Positions 31,531 to 41,388 are shown, numbered from the stretch's first letter. The stretch is 45,870 nucleotides of DNA from Clostridia bacterium (GCA_017397125.1 JAFQKB010000057.1:1-45870), one strand, 5' to 3'. Numbers and translations are program-made. The notes: generated by a model from the letters alone, not told the origin.

Positions 31531-31566
31531 AAAAAATCCCGTACCATCCGAAAATGGTACGGGATT
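31531..31566 (-). terminator. Terminator of aspS
   Basis: AATCCCGTACCA / TGGTACGGGATT, 12-bp stem, U-run of seven to eight on the minus strand, directly after the aspS stop. Confidence 0.9.
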
Positions 31567-31570
31567 GCCA

Positions 31571-33355
31571 TCAATTCTCCTGAGGCAGGATGCCGATGCC
31601 CAGGTCAATCAGCTGCTGATCGTCCACAGCGGACGGACAATCGGTCATAGGCTCGGTCATATTCTGCACCTTGGGATAGGCGATCACGTCGCGCAGCGTG
31701 GCGGCACCCAGCATCTGCATCACCAGACGATCCAGGCCGATGCCCATACCGCCGTGGGGCGGTGCGCCGTAACGGAAGGCGTCCAGCAGGAAGCCAAACT
31801 TCTGCTGAGCCTCCTCCTGGGATAGGCCCAGGGCGCTGAACATATGATTCTGCAGGTCAGGGTCGGTGATGCGGATGGAGCCGGAGGCCAGCTCGATGCC
31901 GTTGAGCACCAGGTCGTAGGCCTTTGCGTACACCTTTTCCGGAGCGGTGTCCAGATACTGGACACACTCGTCCAGCGGAGAGGTAAAGGGATGGTGCATA
32001 GCCACCCAGGTCTCGCTCTCCTCATCCCACTCGAAGAAGGGGAACTCGGTGATCCACAGCAGATTAAAGCCCTCCCGGGGAATATTCAGCTTATTGGCCA
32101 GCTCCAGACGCAGGGCGCCCAACGTAGTGAGCACGTGCTTCTTAACCGTATCGGCCACGATCAGCACTACGTCACCCTGCTCGGCACCGGCGGCGGTCAG
32201 CAGAGCCTGCATCTCATCCTCGGTCAGGAACTTACCAAAGGAAGAGGCAGGAGCCTCCTCCACCCAGCGTACCCAGGCAAGACCCTTGGCACCGATGCCA
32301 CGCACAAACTCGGTGAGCTTGTCGATCTCCTTACGGGACATGGTGGCGGCAGCGCCTTTGGCGGTCAGGCAGCGGATAGTACCGCCACCCTGGGCTGCAG
32401 AGGCAAACACGCCGAAGCCGCAATCCTTGACCGCGTCGGTCAGGTCGATGATCTCCATGCCGAAGCGGGTGTCCGGCTTGTCCGAGCCATAGCGCTCCAT
32501 GGCGTCGTTGTACTTGAGCCGAGGCAGTGCGGCAGGCAGATCCACGTCCAGCACCTCTTTGAACAGGGTGCGCATAAAGTCCTCGCCCATAGCCAGCACG
32601 TCCTCAACGTCCACAAAGGACATCTCCAGGTCGATCTGGGTGAATTCCGGCTGACGGTCGGCACGCAGGTCCTCGTCGCGGAAGCAACGGGCCAGCTGCA
32701 CGTAACGGTCAAAGCCCGCCACCATGCTCAGCTGCTTATACAGCTGGGGGGACTGGGGCAGCGCATAGAACTCACCAGGATGCAGACGGCTGGGCACCAA
32801 AAAGTCGCGAGCACCCTCGGGGGTGGACTTAATGAGCATGGGGGTCTCCAGCTCGATAAAGCCATTCTTATCGAAGAAATCGCGAATGACCTTGGTGATG
32901 CGATGGCGCATCAGCAGATTACGCATCAGATCGGGACGGCGCAGGTCCAGATAGCGGTATTTCAGGCGGGTGGCCTCTGCGGTGGCACAATTCTCGACGA
33001 TCTCAAAGGGCGGAGTCTCCGCCTTATTGAGAATACGCAGCTCCTCCACGGCGATCTCTACGTCGCCGGTGGGAATCTCCGCGTTGCGGGAGGAGCGCAC
33101 ACGCACCACACCCCGGGCTGCCACCACATACTCGCTGCGCAACGTAAAGGCCTTTTCAAACACTTCCCTGTCCGTGTCCTGATCAAAGGCCAGCTGCACA
33201 ATGCCGGTGCGGTCGCGCAGATCCACAAAAATGAGCTGACCCAGGTCGCGCTGACGCTGGACCCAACCAAACACCACGGCCTCCTGACCCGCATGCTCCT
33301 CGCGGAACTCACCGCAATAGGCGGTGCGCCGCATCCCCTTTATCGATTCAGACAT
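31571..33355 (-). CDS. aspS: Aspartyl-tRNA synthetase
   Basis: A 594-residue bacterial-type class IIb synthetase. An OB-fold anticodon-binding domain (1-110; VVFGWVQRQRDLGQLIFVDL) is followed by the catalytic core with ETPMLIKSTPEGARDFLVPSR-type motif 1-2 region, QSPQLYKQLSMVAG, RCFRDEDLRADRQPEFTQ-type motif 2, the bacterial GAD insertion (about 290-420), and motif 3 GIGLDRLVMQMLG. Whether it also charges Asn-tRNA cannot be told by eye. It follows hisS by 33 bases, the usual hisS-aspS pair of Firmicutes. SD GGGGAGAG. Confidence 0.96.
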   Translation of the reverse strand: MSESIKGMRRTAYCGEFREEHAGQEAVVFGWVQRQRDLGQLIFVDLRDRTGIVQLAFDQDTDREVFEKAFTLRSEYVVAARGVVRVRSSRNAEIPTGDVEIAVEELRILNKAETPPFEIVENCATAEATRLKYRYLDLRRPDLMRNLLMRHRITKVIRDFFDKNGFIELETPMLIKSTPEGARDFLVPSRLHPGEFYALPQSPQLYKQLSMVAGFDRYVQLARCFRDEDLRADRQPEFTQIDLEMSFVDVEDVLAMGEDFMRTLFKEVLDVDLPAALPRLKYNDAMERYGSDKPDTRFGMEIIDLTDAVKDCGFGVFASAAQGGGTIRCLTAKGAAATMSRKEIDKLTEFVRGIGAKGLAWVRWVEEAPASSFGKFLTEDEMQALLTAAGAEQGDVVLIVADTVKKHVLTTLGALRLELANKLNIPREGFNLLWITEFPFFEWDEESETWVAMHHPFTSPLDECVQYLDTAPEKVYAKAYDLVLNGIELASGSIRITDPDLQNHMFSALGLSQEEAQQKFGFLLDAFRYGAPPHGGMGIGLDRLVMQMLGAATLRDVIAYPKVQNMTEPMTDCPSAVDDQQLIDLGIGILPQEN

Positions 33356-33388
33356 TGGTCTCTCCCCTTTTCTGTATCAATCTAAAAA

Positions 33389-34705
33389 TCAAACAAACTC
33401 GGCGACGCTGCCAAAGAGATCCGCCACACCGGCCAGCTCTCTATCCAGCAGCTTCTGCCGCAATATGCTGTAAAGGCCCTCGTCCAGCGGCACCTCTTCG
33501 GTGGAGCCGGAGGTCATATCCTTCAGCTGAGCACGGCCGGTCTCCAGCTCGTTATCGCCAACCACTACGGTGTAGCGGGCTCCCAGCTTGTCCGCATATT
33601 TCATCTGCGCCTTCAGCGAGCGGCCAACGATATCACACTCCACGGTAGCACCGCCCTCCCGCAGTGCGGTAGCCAGCGCAAAACACCGCTTAGCCGCTGC
33701 CTGGCCCATAGAGACCAAGTAGAGGTCGCAGACCGGCGCCTCCGGGAACCGGGCACCCTGCTCCTCCATCACCATCAGCAGGCGCTCGATGCCCATAGCA
33801 AAGCCCAGGCCGGGCTGGGCAGCGCCGCCCAATTCGGACACCAGGCCGTCGTAGCGACCGCCGCCGGCCACCACCAGGCCCTGGTCGGAAACCAGTTCAA
33901 ACACGGTGCGGGTGTAATAATCCAGGCCACGGACGATATGGGTATCCACCACATACTGAATACCGGCGGCATCCAGGCATTCCTTGACCGATGCAAAATG
34001 CTCGGCGCAGTCGTCGCACAGATAGTCCAGCATCACCGGTGCCTCGGCAGCGATGCCGTGGCAGACGGGAGACTTACAATCCAGGATGCGCATAGGATTG
34101 CGCTCCAGCCGGCTCAGGCAGGTGCCGCAGAGGTCCGCCTTGCGTGCCTCGAAATAGGTGTGCAGCGCCTCATGATAGCGGGCACGGCAGGAAGGACAGC
34201 CGATGGAATTGATGTGCAGAGCCACGTTGGAAAGCCCCAGACCGCCCAGTATCATCATAGCCAGAGAGATGGTCTCTGCATCCGCCTGGGGCGCAGAAGC
34301 ACCAAAGCACTCCACACCGAACTGGTGGAACTCACGATATCGACCCTTTTGGCTCTTTTCGTAGCGGTAGCAGGATGTAACGTAGGATACCTTTACAGGC
34401 AACGCGCCCGCCAGCAGGCCGTGCTCCAGCACGGCACGGGCTGCACCGGCGGTGCCCTCCGGGCGCAGAGTGATGGAACGGCCGCCCTTGTCCTCAAAGG
34501 TGTACATTTCCTTTTGCACCACGTCGGTGGTCTCGCCCACCGAGCGCTGGAACAGATTGGTGTGCTCGAACACCGGGGTGCGGATCTCGTGGAATCCGAA
34601 GTCCCGGGCGATGGACAGCGCCGTCTGCTCTACGTACTGCCACTTATAACTATTCTCCGGCAGCACGTCCTGGGTGCCACGGGGAGCCTGTGTAATCAAT
34701 GCCAT
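33389..34705 (-). CDS. hisS: Histidyl-tRNA synthetase
   Basis: A 438-residue class II synthetase. APRGTQDVLP at the start, motif 2 in VTSCYRYEKSQKGRYREFHQFGVE, the His-specific VRGLDYYTRTVFE and AGGGRYDGLV, GFAMGIERLL as motif 3, and an anticodon-binding domain at about 325-425. It is the first gene of the hisS-aspS pair. The upstream 75 bases hold the mgsA terminator but no clear consensus promoter and no T-box. Confidence 0.96.
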   Translation of the reverse strand: MALITQAPRGTQDVLPENSYKWQYVEQTALSIARDFGFHEIRTPVFEHTNLFQRSVGETTDVVQKEMYTFEDKGGRSITLRPEGTAGAARAVLEHGLLAGALPVKVSYVTSCYRYEKSQKGRYREFHQFGVECFGASAPQADAETISLAMMILGGLGLSNVALHINSIGCPSCRARYHEALHTYFEARKADLCGTCLSRLERNPMRILDCKSPVCHGIAAEAPVMLDYLCDDCAEHFASVKECLDAAGIQYVVDTHIVRGLDYYTRTVFELVSDQGLVVAGGGRYDGLVSELGGAAQPGLGFAMGIERLLMVMEEQGARFPEAPVCDLYLVSMGQAAAKRCFALATALREGGATVECDIVGRSLKAQMKYADKLGARYTVVVGDNELETGRAQLKDMTSGSTEEVPLDEGLYSILRQKLLDRELAGVADLFGSVAEFV

Positions 34706-34743
34706 AACAAAACATAACCTCTCTTATTGTGAGATATACAAGG

Positions 34744-34769
34744 CAAAAGGGCACACCTGCGTGTACCCT
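34744..34769 (-). terminator. Terminator of minD-mgsA
   Basis: On the minus strand AGGGTACAC-GCAG-GTGTGCCCT (one G-U pair) followed by UUUU, ten bases after the mgsA stop. Confidence 0.8.
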
Positions 34770-34778
34770 CATACCCGA

Positions 34779-35186
34779 TTATCGGTTGCGGGGATTGACG
34801 ATGTTACGCCAATCCAGGTCACCGCGCTCCAGACCGTGGATGAGCACCTCGGCGGTGGCGATGTTGGTGGCCACGGGGATACCGCGGATGTCACACAGCC
34901 GCAGCATATCCATATCGTTGGGCTCGCTGGACTTTGCGGTCATGGGATCACGGAAAAACAGAAGCAGGTCGATCTCGTCGCAAGCGATGCGCGCCGTGAT
35001 CTGCTGGTCACCGCCCTGAGAGCCGCTCAGATAGCGGACAATATCCAGGCCGGTGGCCTCGGACACCAGTTTTCCGGTGGTGCCGGTGGCACAGAGTGTA
35101 TGACGGCTGAGAATACCGCAGTAAGCGATACAGAACTGAACCATCAGTTCTTTCTTGGCGTCGTGTGCAATCAGCGCTATATTCAT
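34779..35186 (-). CDS. mgsA: Methylglyoxal synthase
   Basis: A 135-residue cytosolic lyase turning dihydroxyacetone phosphate into methylglyoxal and phosphate, a bypass of lower glycolysis under phosphate shortage. Seen: [32 protein letters not shown] with the phosphate loop, [15 protein letters not shown] with the catalytic Asp, and [14 protein letters not shown]. It follows minD by 38 bases and ends at a terminator; the same pair is common in Clostridia. Confidence 0.95.
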   Translation of the reverse strand: MNIALIAHDAKKELMVQFCIAYCGILSRHTLCATGTTGKLVSEATGLDIVRYLSGSQGGDQQITARIACDEIDLLLFFRDPMTAKSSEPNDMDMLRLCDIRGIPVATNIATAEVLIHGLERGDLDWRNIVNPRNR

Positions 35187-35224
35187 AGCTTACAACCTCC
35201 CTGTTATAAAATTCGTGTGATTTC

Positions 35225-35965
35225 TTACATTTTCTCCAGCTTTGCCAGCGGGACGTAACCGCCCATAAAGCGCCGCGCAATGTTATCAAAGCACACCGCC
35301 GCATTGCAGGCAGCGGGCAAGGGGCGGGCGTTGGCGTTGGCCACTGCCACCTCTTCGTCCTCCGGAATGATACCCAAGAGTTGGATACCGGCAGTGTCAA
35401 TGATCTCGTCCACGTCCGGCATGGAGCCGTCCATCACCTTATTGGGGCGAAGCCGGTTGATGATCAGATGAGCAGGCATCTTCCGCTCCTCCAGCAAATG
35501 ACCGAGGATCTGCGCATCCCGGGCACACACCATATCCGGAGTGGACACCACCAGGGCGCGGTCAGCCGCCGCCACCGCCGTATCAAAGCCGGGTCCGATG
35601 CCTGCCGGGCAGTCGATGATGACCTGGTCGTAATACGAAGCAAGGCCACGGCAGAGGGCGCGCATCTCGCTAGGAGAGCACATTTCCTCCAGCCGGATGG
35701 GAGCAGGCAGAACAAACACATTCTGAAACACCGGAGACGGATAGATAGCACGCACCGGCTCACAATTGCCGGCGAACACGTCCGCCAGATCGAACATGGT
35801 GGTACCGCCAACCCCCAGCATCAGATCCAGACTGCGCAGACCTGCATCGGCGTCAATGAGCAGCACCCGCCCATTGTGCCGGGACAGAGCATAGCCAAGC
35901 CCCGCCGTGACGGTGGATTTCCCTGCGCCACCCTTACCGGATGTGACAACGCATATTTGACTCAT
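35225..35965 (-). CDS. minD: Septum site-determining ATPase MinD-like
   Basis: A 246-residue ParA/MinD ATPase. Deviant Walker A GKGGAGKST (10-18), VLLIDADAGLRSLDLMLG, IIDCPAGIGPGF, and PDMVCARDAQILGHLL fit MinD. Family members end in a basic amphipathic membrane helix; here the tail is only RRFMGGYVPLAKLEKM, short and weakly basic, so membrane binding may differ. No minC or minE lies beside it. It follows the Mre/PBP2 genes in order and is transcribed from its own promoter. Confidence 0.88.
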   Translation of the reverse strand: MSQICVVTSGKGGAGKSTVTAGLGYALSRHNGRVLLIDADAGLRSLDLMLGVGGTTMFDLADVFAGNCEPVRAIYPSPVFQNVFVLPAPIRLEEMCSPSEMRALCRGLASYYDQVIIDCPAGIGPGFDTAVAAADRALVVSTPDMVCARDAQILGHLLEERKMPAHLIINRLRPNKVMDGSMPDVDEIIDTAGIQLLGIIPEDEEVAVANANARPLPAACNAAVCFDNIARRFMGGYVPLAKLEKM

Positions 35966-36018
35966 ATTCTACCCTCACCTCCGGCACAGTATTGCAGTCG
36001 TGCGACCACTTTCAGAGC

Positions 36019-36047
36019 ATTATAACACATTAAAGCGAAAAAGTAAA
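36019..36047 (-). promoter_or_regulatory. Promoter of minD-mgsA
   Basis: Minus strand TTTACT (36047-36042), 17-base spacer, TATAAT (36024-36019). Confidence 0.7.
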
Positions 36048-36088
36048 CCCCTGTTTGGCCTGTGTTTGACAAATTTTTACACCGCTTG

Positions 36089-38137
36089 TCAGGGCAGGAG
36101 CACACCCTCCTGGGTGGGGGCCTCCCCCTTCTCTTTGCCCTCAAAATAGGCGTCCAGCACCTGGCGGGCCACCGCCGCCGAGGCGGACGAGGTACCATTT
36201 TCCATCACCACAGCCAGCGCCACCTCCGGATTTTCTGCCGGCGCATAGGCGATAAAGGTACCGTGGTCGGATGCCCCCTCAATACCGGTCTGAGCCGTAC
36301 CGGTCTTACACGCCACCGAATATGGGGCATTACCAAAAGAACCCCGGGCGGTACCGGTCTTGCCCACGGCGATCATGCCCTTGCGCACCGCCGCCATGGC
36401 CTCGTCGCTCCACTCGACCTGGGCAGCGATCTCGGTGGGGATCACCTCGTCAGTGGAGCCATCGTAACTGCGCACCGACTTAATGAGATGGGTCTTGTAG
36501 CGAGTACCGCCGTTGGCGATCATCATAGCATAGGCGGCCAGCTGAATGGGTGTGTAGGAGCCGCGCTGGCCGATAGCCAACTGCAGATAGTCACCGCCCA
36601 CCCAGGTTCCACCGATGGACTGCATATATTCAGGAGACTGCTGGACACCGGAGGACTCACCGATCTCCACGCCGGTCTTACTACCAAAGCCGTACAGACT
36701 CAGGTAGCTGAACAGACTGCCGCCCATCAAGCGACCCACGTCGTAGAAATAGTAGTTGCAGGATTTCTCGATGGCTCCCGCCACGCCCAACGGACCGTGA
36801 TGGGACATACACTTGGGCACGTAGCTGGGCGCATAATACTGATACGAATACACACAATTGATGCTCTGGGTGGGATTGATGATCTCATCCGTAATGGCTG
36901 CCAGCGCCACACCGGGCTTGAAGGTAGAACCACAGGGGAACGCACCGCCCAGCGCCCGATTAAACAAGGGATTGTCCTGATCTGCCAGCAGCTCATTATA
37001 CTTTTCGCCATAGGTGGACAGGTCATAATCCGGCCAGGAGGCACAGACGATCACGCCTCCGGTTTTGACGTCCAGCATCACCACGGAGCCACTCTTGATA
37101 TCCTTACCTTTTTCCTCCAGGCCGTTGGCTCGCAGGTCCGCCACCTTCTCCGTCATTGCGGTCTGGGCCGCCTGTTGGACCTTTGAGTCGATGCACAGCA
37201 CCACCGTGTGGCCCGGAGCCGGGGCTACAGTCTCCTCCTCCGAGGTGACGACACCCTGGGAGTTCTTGGACAATACCCGCTTGCCGGCGGTGCCCCGCAG
37301 ATATTCCTCTGCTGCCGCCTCGATGCCGCTCTTGCCCAATATATCGTTGTAGGAGTATCCTTTATCTTTCAGTTCGGCGTACTCCTCTGCGTAGATGGGA
37401 CCTACCGTGCCGATGATGTGGCAGGCCGTGCTGCCGGCCACGTATTCTCGCACCGGCACCGTGATGACGTCCACACCGGGAAAACGGCTGCCGTACTCCA
37501 ATATCCGGTACATACTGGTGCTGGATATATCGCTGGCAAAGGTGTAGGCCACCTTGGCAGAAAAGCCGGCCGAGTCCATCTCGTAATGGATACCCGCCAG
37601 AATACGCTGCTGTTCGGGTGTATACTCGGTCAGCCCGTACTGCTTGACCATCTGCTCCAGGCACTGCCCGGCCGTGGCGTAGCTGGCCATGCGGAGCATC
37701 GTCTTGAGTCGCTCAATACCACTTGCACGGTTCTCCTCAAAGGCGTACGGGGCCGCATCGGTGATGGGTAGGGTGTCGTTCCACTCCTCACCCTCTATCT
37801 GCAGCAGCGCCACCAATTCCAGCAGACAATCGTTCTGCTCCTTCAGTTTTTCCGAGCTGTTTCCGTGAGGAAAATAGTTGTAATCCAGCGTTACCGCATA
37901 GCTGGTGCGGTTAGACACCAAGGGCACCTGATTGCAATCCACAATCTCTCCACGGGAGGCGGCAATGGATATGGAGGTCTTGTAGCTTTCATCCGCCAGC
38001 TTGGCGTAGTCCTCGCCCTGTACGATCTGAATCTGGAACAGCCGTACAGAAAATATTCCCAGCACCATGGCTATGATCAACAGCAGCGCCGTAACACGAC
38101 GAAAACTAAGCTTTCCGGCATTCGACTCTCGCAGCAT
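36089..38137 (-). CDS. mrdA: Penicillin-binding protein 2 (class B transpeptidase)
   Basis: About 682 residues, the peptidoglycan transpeptidase of the elongation machinery. One N-terminal helix (about 14-36, VTALLLIIAMVLGIFSVRLF), a PBP dimerisation domain (ASRGEIVDCNQVPL and onward), and the transpeptidase with CGSTFKPG (SxxK), SCN (SxN) and KTGTAQ (KTG box). An extra KTGTARG a few residues before the KTG box is a local repeat. The ATG at 38137 has AAAGGAGG eight bases upstream, better than the GTG at 38146. It is last in mreB-mreC-mreD-PBP2; no rodA is in view. Confidence 0.93.
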   Translation of the reverse strand: MLRESNAGKLSFRRVTALLLIIAMVLGIFSVRLFQIQIVQGEDYAKLADESYKTSISIAASRGEIVDCNQVPLVSNRTSYAVTLDYNYFPHGNSSEKLKEQNDCLLELVALLQIEGEEWNDTLPITDAAPYAFEENRASGIERLKTMLRMASYATAGQCLEQMVKQYGLTEYTPEQQRILAGIHYEMDSAGFSAKVAYTFASDISSTSMYRILEYGSRFPGVDVITVPVREYVAGSTACHIIGTVGPIYAEEYAELKDKGYSYNDILGKSGIEAAAEEYLRGTAGKRVLSKNSQGVVTSEEETVAPAPGHTVVLCIDSKVQQAAQTAMTEKVADLRANGLEEKGKDIKSGSVVMLDVKTGGVIVCASWPDYDLSTYGEKYNELLADQDNPLFNRALGGAFPCGSTFKPGVALAAITDEIINPTQSINCVYSYQYYAPSYVPKCMSHHGPLGVAGAIEKSCNYYFYDVGRLMGGSLFSYLSLYGFGSKTGVEIGESSGVQQSPEYMQSIGGTWVGGDYLQLAIGQRGSYTPIQLAAYAMMIANGGTRYKTHLIKSVRSYDGSTDEVIPTEIAAQVEWSDEAMAAVRKGMIAVGKTGTARGSFGNAPYSVACKTGTAQTGIEGASDHGTFIAYAPAENPEVALAVVMENGTSSASAAVARQVLDAYFEGKEKGEAPTQEGVLLP

Positions 38138-38173
38138 CCCCGCCACCTCCTTTCAAATCAAATTTCTAAAGAT

Positions 38174-38716
38174 TTATCCCTTTCTGTGGCGGCGCAAAAA
38201 GCGAGCCATCATCAAAACCAACCAATAGACAAACGGCGCCAACACCAGTGTATACAATGCGTTGGGCAGATACACGTGCAGCAGCACCGCACCGGCTTCC
38301 TCGTGAAGGAACAGTGCATAGCACAACAACCACTCCAGCAGAGTATGGGTCAGCACGCCACCGACACACAGCAACATGGCAGACAGGAAATTGGCCCGCA
38401 ACAACCACTGGACCAGCAGGCCCACCGTAACGCTGATAAACAGCAGAATGAGCGCATTCAGGCCAAACAAGCGAAACGAGTACAGATCCCATAACAAGCC
38501 TGCAAAAATACCCACCGCGGCCCCTACCTTAGGCCCTTCAAACAGGGCCACACACACCACAAACAATAAAAGCGGCGTGGGGCGAGCGTTGAAAATCACC
38601 GGAAAGAACCGTGGTGCCATCTGCAGTAACACGATGAGCAGAACTCCCAAGCCATATATAATCCAGGATAAGTAGTTCCGTACCCAGAAGAGGCCGGTGG
38701 ATCGTTTTGTTTTCAT
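38174..38716 (-). CDS. mreD: Rod shape-determining protein MreD
   Basis: A 180-residue protein with about five to six membrane helices (start YLSWIIYGLGVLLIVLLQM), and the MreD-typical FNARPTPLLLFVVCVALFEGP and GLLWDLYS. It links MreC and PBP2 in the lateral wall-synthesis complex. It lies between mreC and the PBP2 gene with short gaps. Confidence 0.9.
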   Translation of the reverse strand: MKTKRSTGLFWVRNYLSWIIYGLGVLLIVLLQMAPRFFPVIFNARPTPLLLFVVCVALFEGPKVGAAVGIFAGLLWDLYSFRLFGLNALILLFISVTVGLLVQWLLRANFLSAMLLCVGGVLTHTLLEWLLCYALFLHEEAGAVLLHVYLPNALYTLVLAPFVYWLVLMMARFLRRHRKG

Positions 38717-38740
38717 TCTACCGGACTCCCTTCCGTTAGA

Positions 38741-39592
38741 TTATTGGCCGCCCTGACCGGCAAAAGAGGTGATGACCATCACCTGCTTGAGGTTGTAAAT
38801 ATCTGCAAACAAGTCGATATCTGCGTCCAGCGTCATGCCGTCGGTAGCACTGCGGATCTGCTGCACAGAGCCAATGAGCAGGCCGGAGGGATAAACGCCG
38901 CCGATACCGGAGGTGACCACGTAATCCCCCGCAGAGGCGCCGGAGGAACGCTCCAGGGTGGTCAGACGCAGACTGTTCTGCCGCGCCATCTCCACGGTGC
39001 TGCCCGCCGTATAGGCGGTATCGCCGGTGCGGCTGATCTGGGCCGCCACTTTGGTGGACGGATCCAGAATGGTACGTACCTTGGAATAGGTCAGCCCCAC
39101 CTCCTCCACCACGCCCACCAGCGAGCCGTCGGTGGACACCACCGGGTCATTGACCGAGATATCGGAATGACTGCCGGCAGAAATGGTAAAATTGCCATAA
39201 AAATCCGCGGGGTCACGGGCAATGACACGGCCCGCCGCAAAGGTGTATTCCGGATTTTCCTCATGCAGCCCTAAGATCTCACTGTACCAGTCATTGGTCT
39301 GCTTCAGTTCGTCGTAATCCACCAGCTGCTGACGCAATTCTGCGTTTTCCTTTTGCAGCTGCTCTAGCTGCTGTCGCAGCTCGTCTCCGCCGGTGAGATC
39401 ACCGAAAAAGCCGGACACACCGTTGGATATGGACGTGGCCAGGGTCTGGATGGGGGTCACGATCAGCCCCGTCAGCGTCTCCGGAATGGTGGCAAAACCG
39501 CCGGAGGTGGCACTGTAAATCATAACGCCCACCAACACCAGCGCCACGACACCCAATGATCGGGTCAGTACGCTCTTCAAAAACTTTTTCAA
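38741..39592 (-). CDS. mreC: Rod shape-determining protein MreC
   Basis: A 283-residue bitopic protein. One helix near the N-terminus (about 10-30), a coiled coil (about 70-105, ELRQQLEQLQKENAELRQQL), then the beta-rich MreC domain with ARDPADFYGNFTISAGSHS, VGVVEEVG and VVTSGIGGVYPSGLLIG. It scaffolds MreB, MreD and PBP2 outside the membrane. It follows mreB by 67 bases, in which a bulged hairpin (39627-39650) may trim expression. Confidence 0.93.
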   Translation of the reverse strand: MKKFLKSVLTRSLGVVALVLVGVMIYSATSGGFATIPETLTGLIVTPIQTLATSISNGVSGFFGDLTGGDELRQQLEQLQKENAELRQQLVDYDELKQTNDWYSEILGLHEENPEYTFAAGRVIARDPADFYGNFTISAGSHSDISVNDPVVSTDGSLVGVVEEVGLTYSKVRTILDPSTKVAAQISRTGDTAYTAGSTVEMARQNSLRLTTLERSSGASAGDYVVTSGIGGVYPSGLLIGSVQQIRSATDGMTLDADIDLFADIYNLKQVMVITSFAGQGGQ

Positions 39593-39659
39593 ACCAATGT
39601 CACCTTCTTACTAAAAGCGGAAAAGCGGAAGACGTATCCGTCCTCCGCCTACTCCCCTA

Positions 39660-40667
39660 TTATCTGCGATTGGAGCGGAAGTTGCTGGTCATACCCAGAT
39701 CCAGGCACTTACCGGTACCGTTGACCACGCAGTCCAGCGGATTCTCCGCCACGTGAACGGGCATACCGGTCTCACGATTGATCAGCATATCCAGACCGCG
39801 CAGCAAAGCACCGCCGCCGGTGAGCATAATGCCGTTGTCGATGATATCCGCGCTCAGCTCCGGAGGCGTGCGCTCCAGAGTGGACTTGACCGCATCCACG
39901 ATGGCACCCACCGGGTCTGCCAGGGCCTCACGCACCTCTTCGGCGCTGATGACAATGTTCTTGGGCAGGCCGTCCACCAGGTTGCGGCCCTTGACGTCCA
40001 TGGTGCTCTCGTCCTCATAGGGGAACGCAGAGCCCAGCTTGATCTTCAGCTCTTCCGCGGTGCGCTCACCGATGAGAAGGTTAAATTTTTTCTTGATGTA
40101 GGAGATGATGGCCTCGTCAAAATCGTCACCGGCCACGCGGACAGACTGAGCCGTCACGATGTCACCCAGAGAGATGACCGCCACCTCGGAGGTGCCGCCG
40201 CCAATATCCACCACCATGCAGCCGGCCGCATCCGCTACGTTCAGGCCGGCACCGATAGCGGCGGCCATGGGCTCCACGATCAGCTCCACGTCCCGGGCGC
40301 CGGCATTGCGGGACGCCTCTTTAACGGCGCGCAGCTCCACCTCGGTCACGCCGGAGGGGATGCACACGATCAGTCGGGGGCGGCTGAAAAAGGCTTTCTT
40401 CATAGCCCGCTTAATAAAATACCGCAGCATAGCGGAGGTAACCTCAAAGTCCGCAATGACGCCGTCCTTGAGAGGACGAACGGCAGAGATGGAGCCGGGG
40501 GTACGGCCGATCATCTCTTTGGCCTCCATACCCACAGCCATAACTTCTTCTTTTTTTACGTCTACGGCAACCACAGAGGGCTCCCGCATGACAATGCCCT
40601 TGCCCTGTACGTACACCAGGGTGTTGGCAGTACCCAGGTCGATACCGATATCGCGACTAAACAACAT
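39660..40667 (-). CDS. mreB: Rod shape-determining actin homologue MreB
   Basis: A 335-residue bacterial actin. [14 protein letters not shown] (phosphate 1), the MreB-typical [39 protein letters not shown] (phosphate 2) and [16 protein letters not shown] (adenosine part). Filaments under the membrane guide lateral wall growth. First gene of its operon; SD AAAGGAG about ten bases before the ATG. Mbl or MreBH identity cannot be separated by eye. Confidence 0.95.
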   Translation of the reverse strand: MLFSRDIGIDLGTANTLVYVQGKGIVMREPSVVAVDVKKEEVMAVGMEAKEMIGRTPGSISAVRPLKDGVIADFEVTSAMLRYFIKRAMKKAFFSRPRLIVCIPSGVTEVELRAVKEASRNAGARDVELIVEPMAAAIGAGLNVADAAGCMVVDIGGGTSEVAVISLGDIVTAQSVRVAGDDFDEAIISYIKKKFNLLIGERTAEELKIKLGSAFPYEDESTMDVKGRNLVDGLPKNIVISAEEVREALADPVGAIVDAVKSTLERTPPELSADIIDNGIMLTGGGALLRGLDMLINRETGMPVHVAENPLDCVVNGTGKCLDLGMTSNFRSNRR

Positions 40668-40730
40668 AACCCACTACTCCTTTGCTTTGATTTTTCCATA
40701 GCAATACTATTCTGTACCATATTCTGTAAT

Positions 40731-40759
40731 ATTATAAACCCTATGGAAAAAAATCTCAA
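40731..40759 (-). promoter_or_regulatory. Promoter of the mreBCD-PBP2 operon
   Basis: Minus strand TTGAGA (40759-40754), 17-base spacer, TATAAT (40736-40731), preceded by an A/T-rich tract. Confidence 0.75.
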
Positions 40760-40791
40760 TAATAAAATGCAAAAAATTCCTGAATTTTCCA

Positions 40792-41388
40792 TTAAATCTG
40801 CGGCTTTTTCAAAAATTCTTCAAAAAAGCGAAGCAGTCGGCCACCCGGCAGCCCCATCACCGTGAAAAAATCGCCGCGAATCCCTTTGACAAACCGCATA
40901 CCCTTCCCTTGAATGCCGTAGGCTCCGGCCTTGTCCATGGGCTCGCCTGTGGCCACGTATTCTGCGGCCTCGGCGGCTGTAAATCCGTAAAAATCCACCT
41001 CCGCCACATCTGTAAAGCCCTCTTCCTTTACGGCATTACCGGTCTCGTTTGTCTCGATGATCCACACACCGGTCATCACCCGATGGGTGCGCCCCTGCAT
41101 AGAGAGCAGCATATTCACGGCATCCTCTCCGCTTTTGGGCTTGCCGAGTGCCGTTTCGTCCAGTACCACCATCGTATCCGAGCCCAACACCAGGCTGTTG
41201 GGGTGGTTAGCGGCAACCTGTGCTGCCTTGCTGCGGGCCAACGCCCGCACCCGGTCATAGGGAGAAAGCCCCTCCGGCGCCCACTCTGTATCCGCAGGGC
41301 GCACAGAAAATTCCAACCCGGCAAGGGTGAGGATCTCCTGCCGCCGGGGAGAGGCAGACGCCAGGATCAGCGGTTTATGCAGTTTCAC
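40792..41388 (-). CDS. maf: Maf-type nucleoside triphosphate pyrophosphatase
   Basis: A 198-residue house-cleaning enzyme that hydrolyses dTTP/UTP or modified nucleotides to monophosphates. LILASASPRRQEIL, VLGSDTMVVLD, LGKPKSGEDAVNML and MDKAGAYGIQGKG are the Maf motifs. The start overlaps the dusB stop by four bases. It lies beside mreB as in many Firmicutes, but with its own upstream partner. Confidence 0.94.
   Translation of the reverse strand: MKLHKPLILASASPRRQEILTLAGLEFSVRPADTEWAPEGLSPYDRVRALARSKAAQVAANHPNSLVLGSDTMVVLDETALGKPKSGEDAVNMLLSMQGRTHRVMTGVWIIETNETGNAVKEEGFTDVAEVDFYGFTAAEAAEYVATGEPMDKAGAYGIQGKGMRFVKGIRGDFFTVMGLPGGRLLRFFEEFLKKPQI

Noticed and set aside
34706-34780. T-box before hisS-aspS
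   Set aside because: Only about 75 bases, filled by the mgsA terminator; no T-box core.
36060-36088. Terminator behind the PBP2 gene
   Set aside because: Only a 6-bp TGACAA/TTGTCA pairing without a clear U-run; too weak to call.
37865-38494. Plus-strand ORF of 209 codons opposite PBP2 and mreD
   Set aside because: Shadow ORF rich in Gln and His, crossing two real genes on the other strand.
39627-39650. Terminator between mreB and mreC
   Set aside because: The hairpin has a bulge and no U-run; the genes are expected to be co-transcribed.
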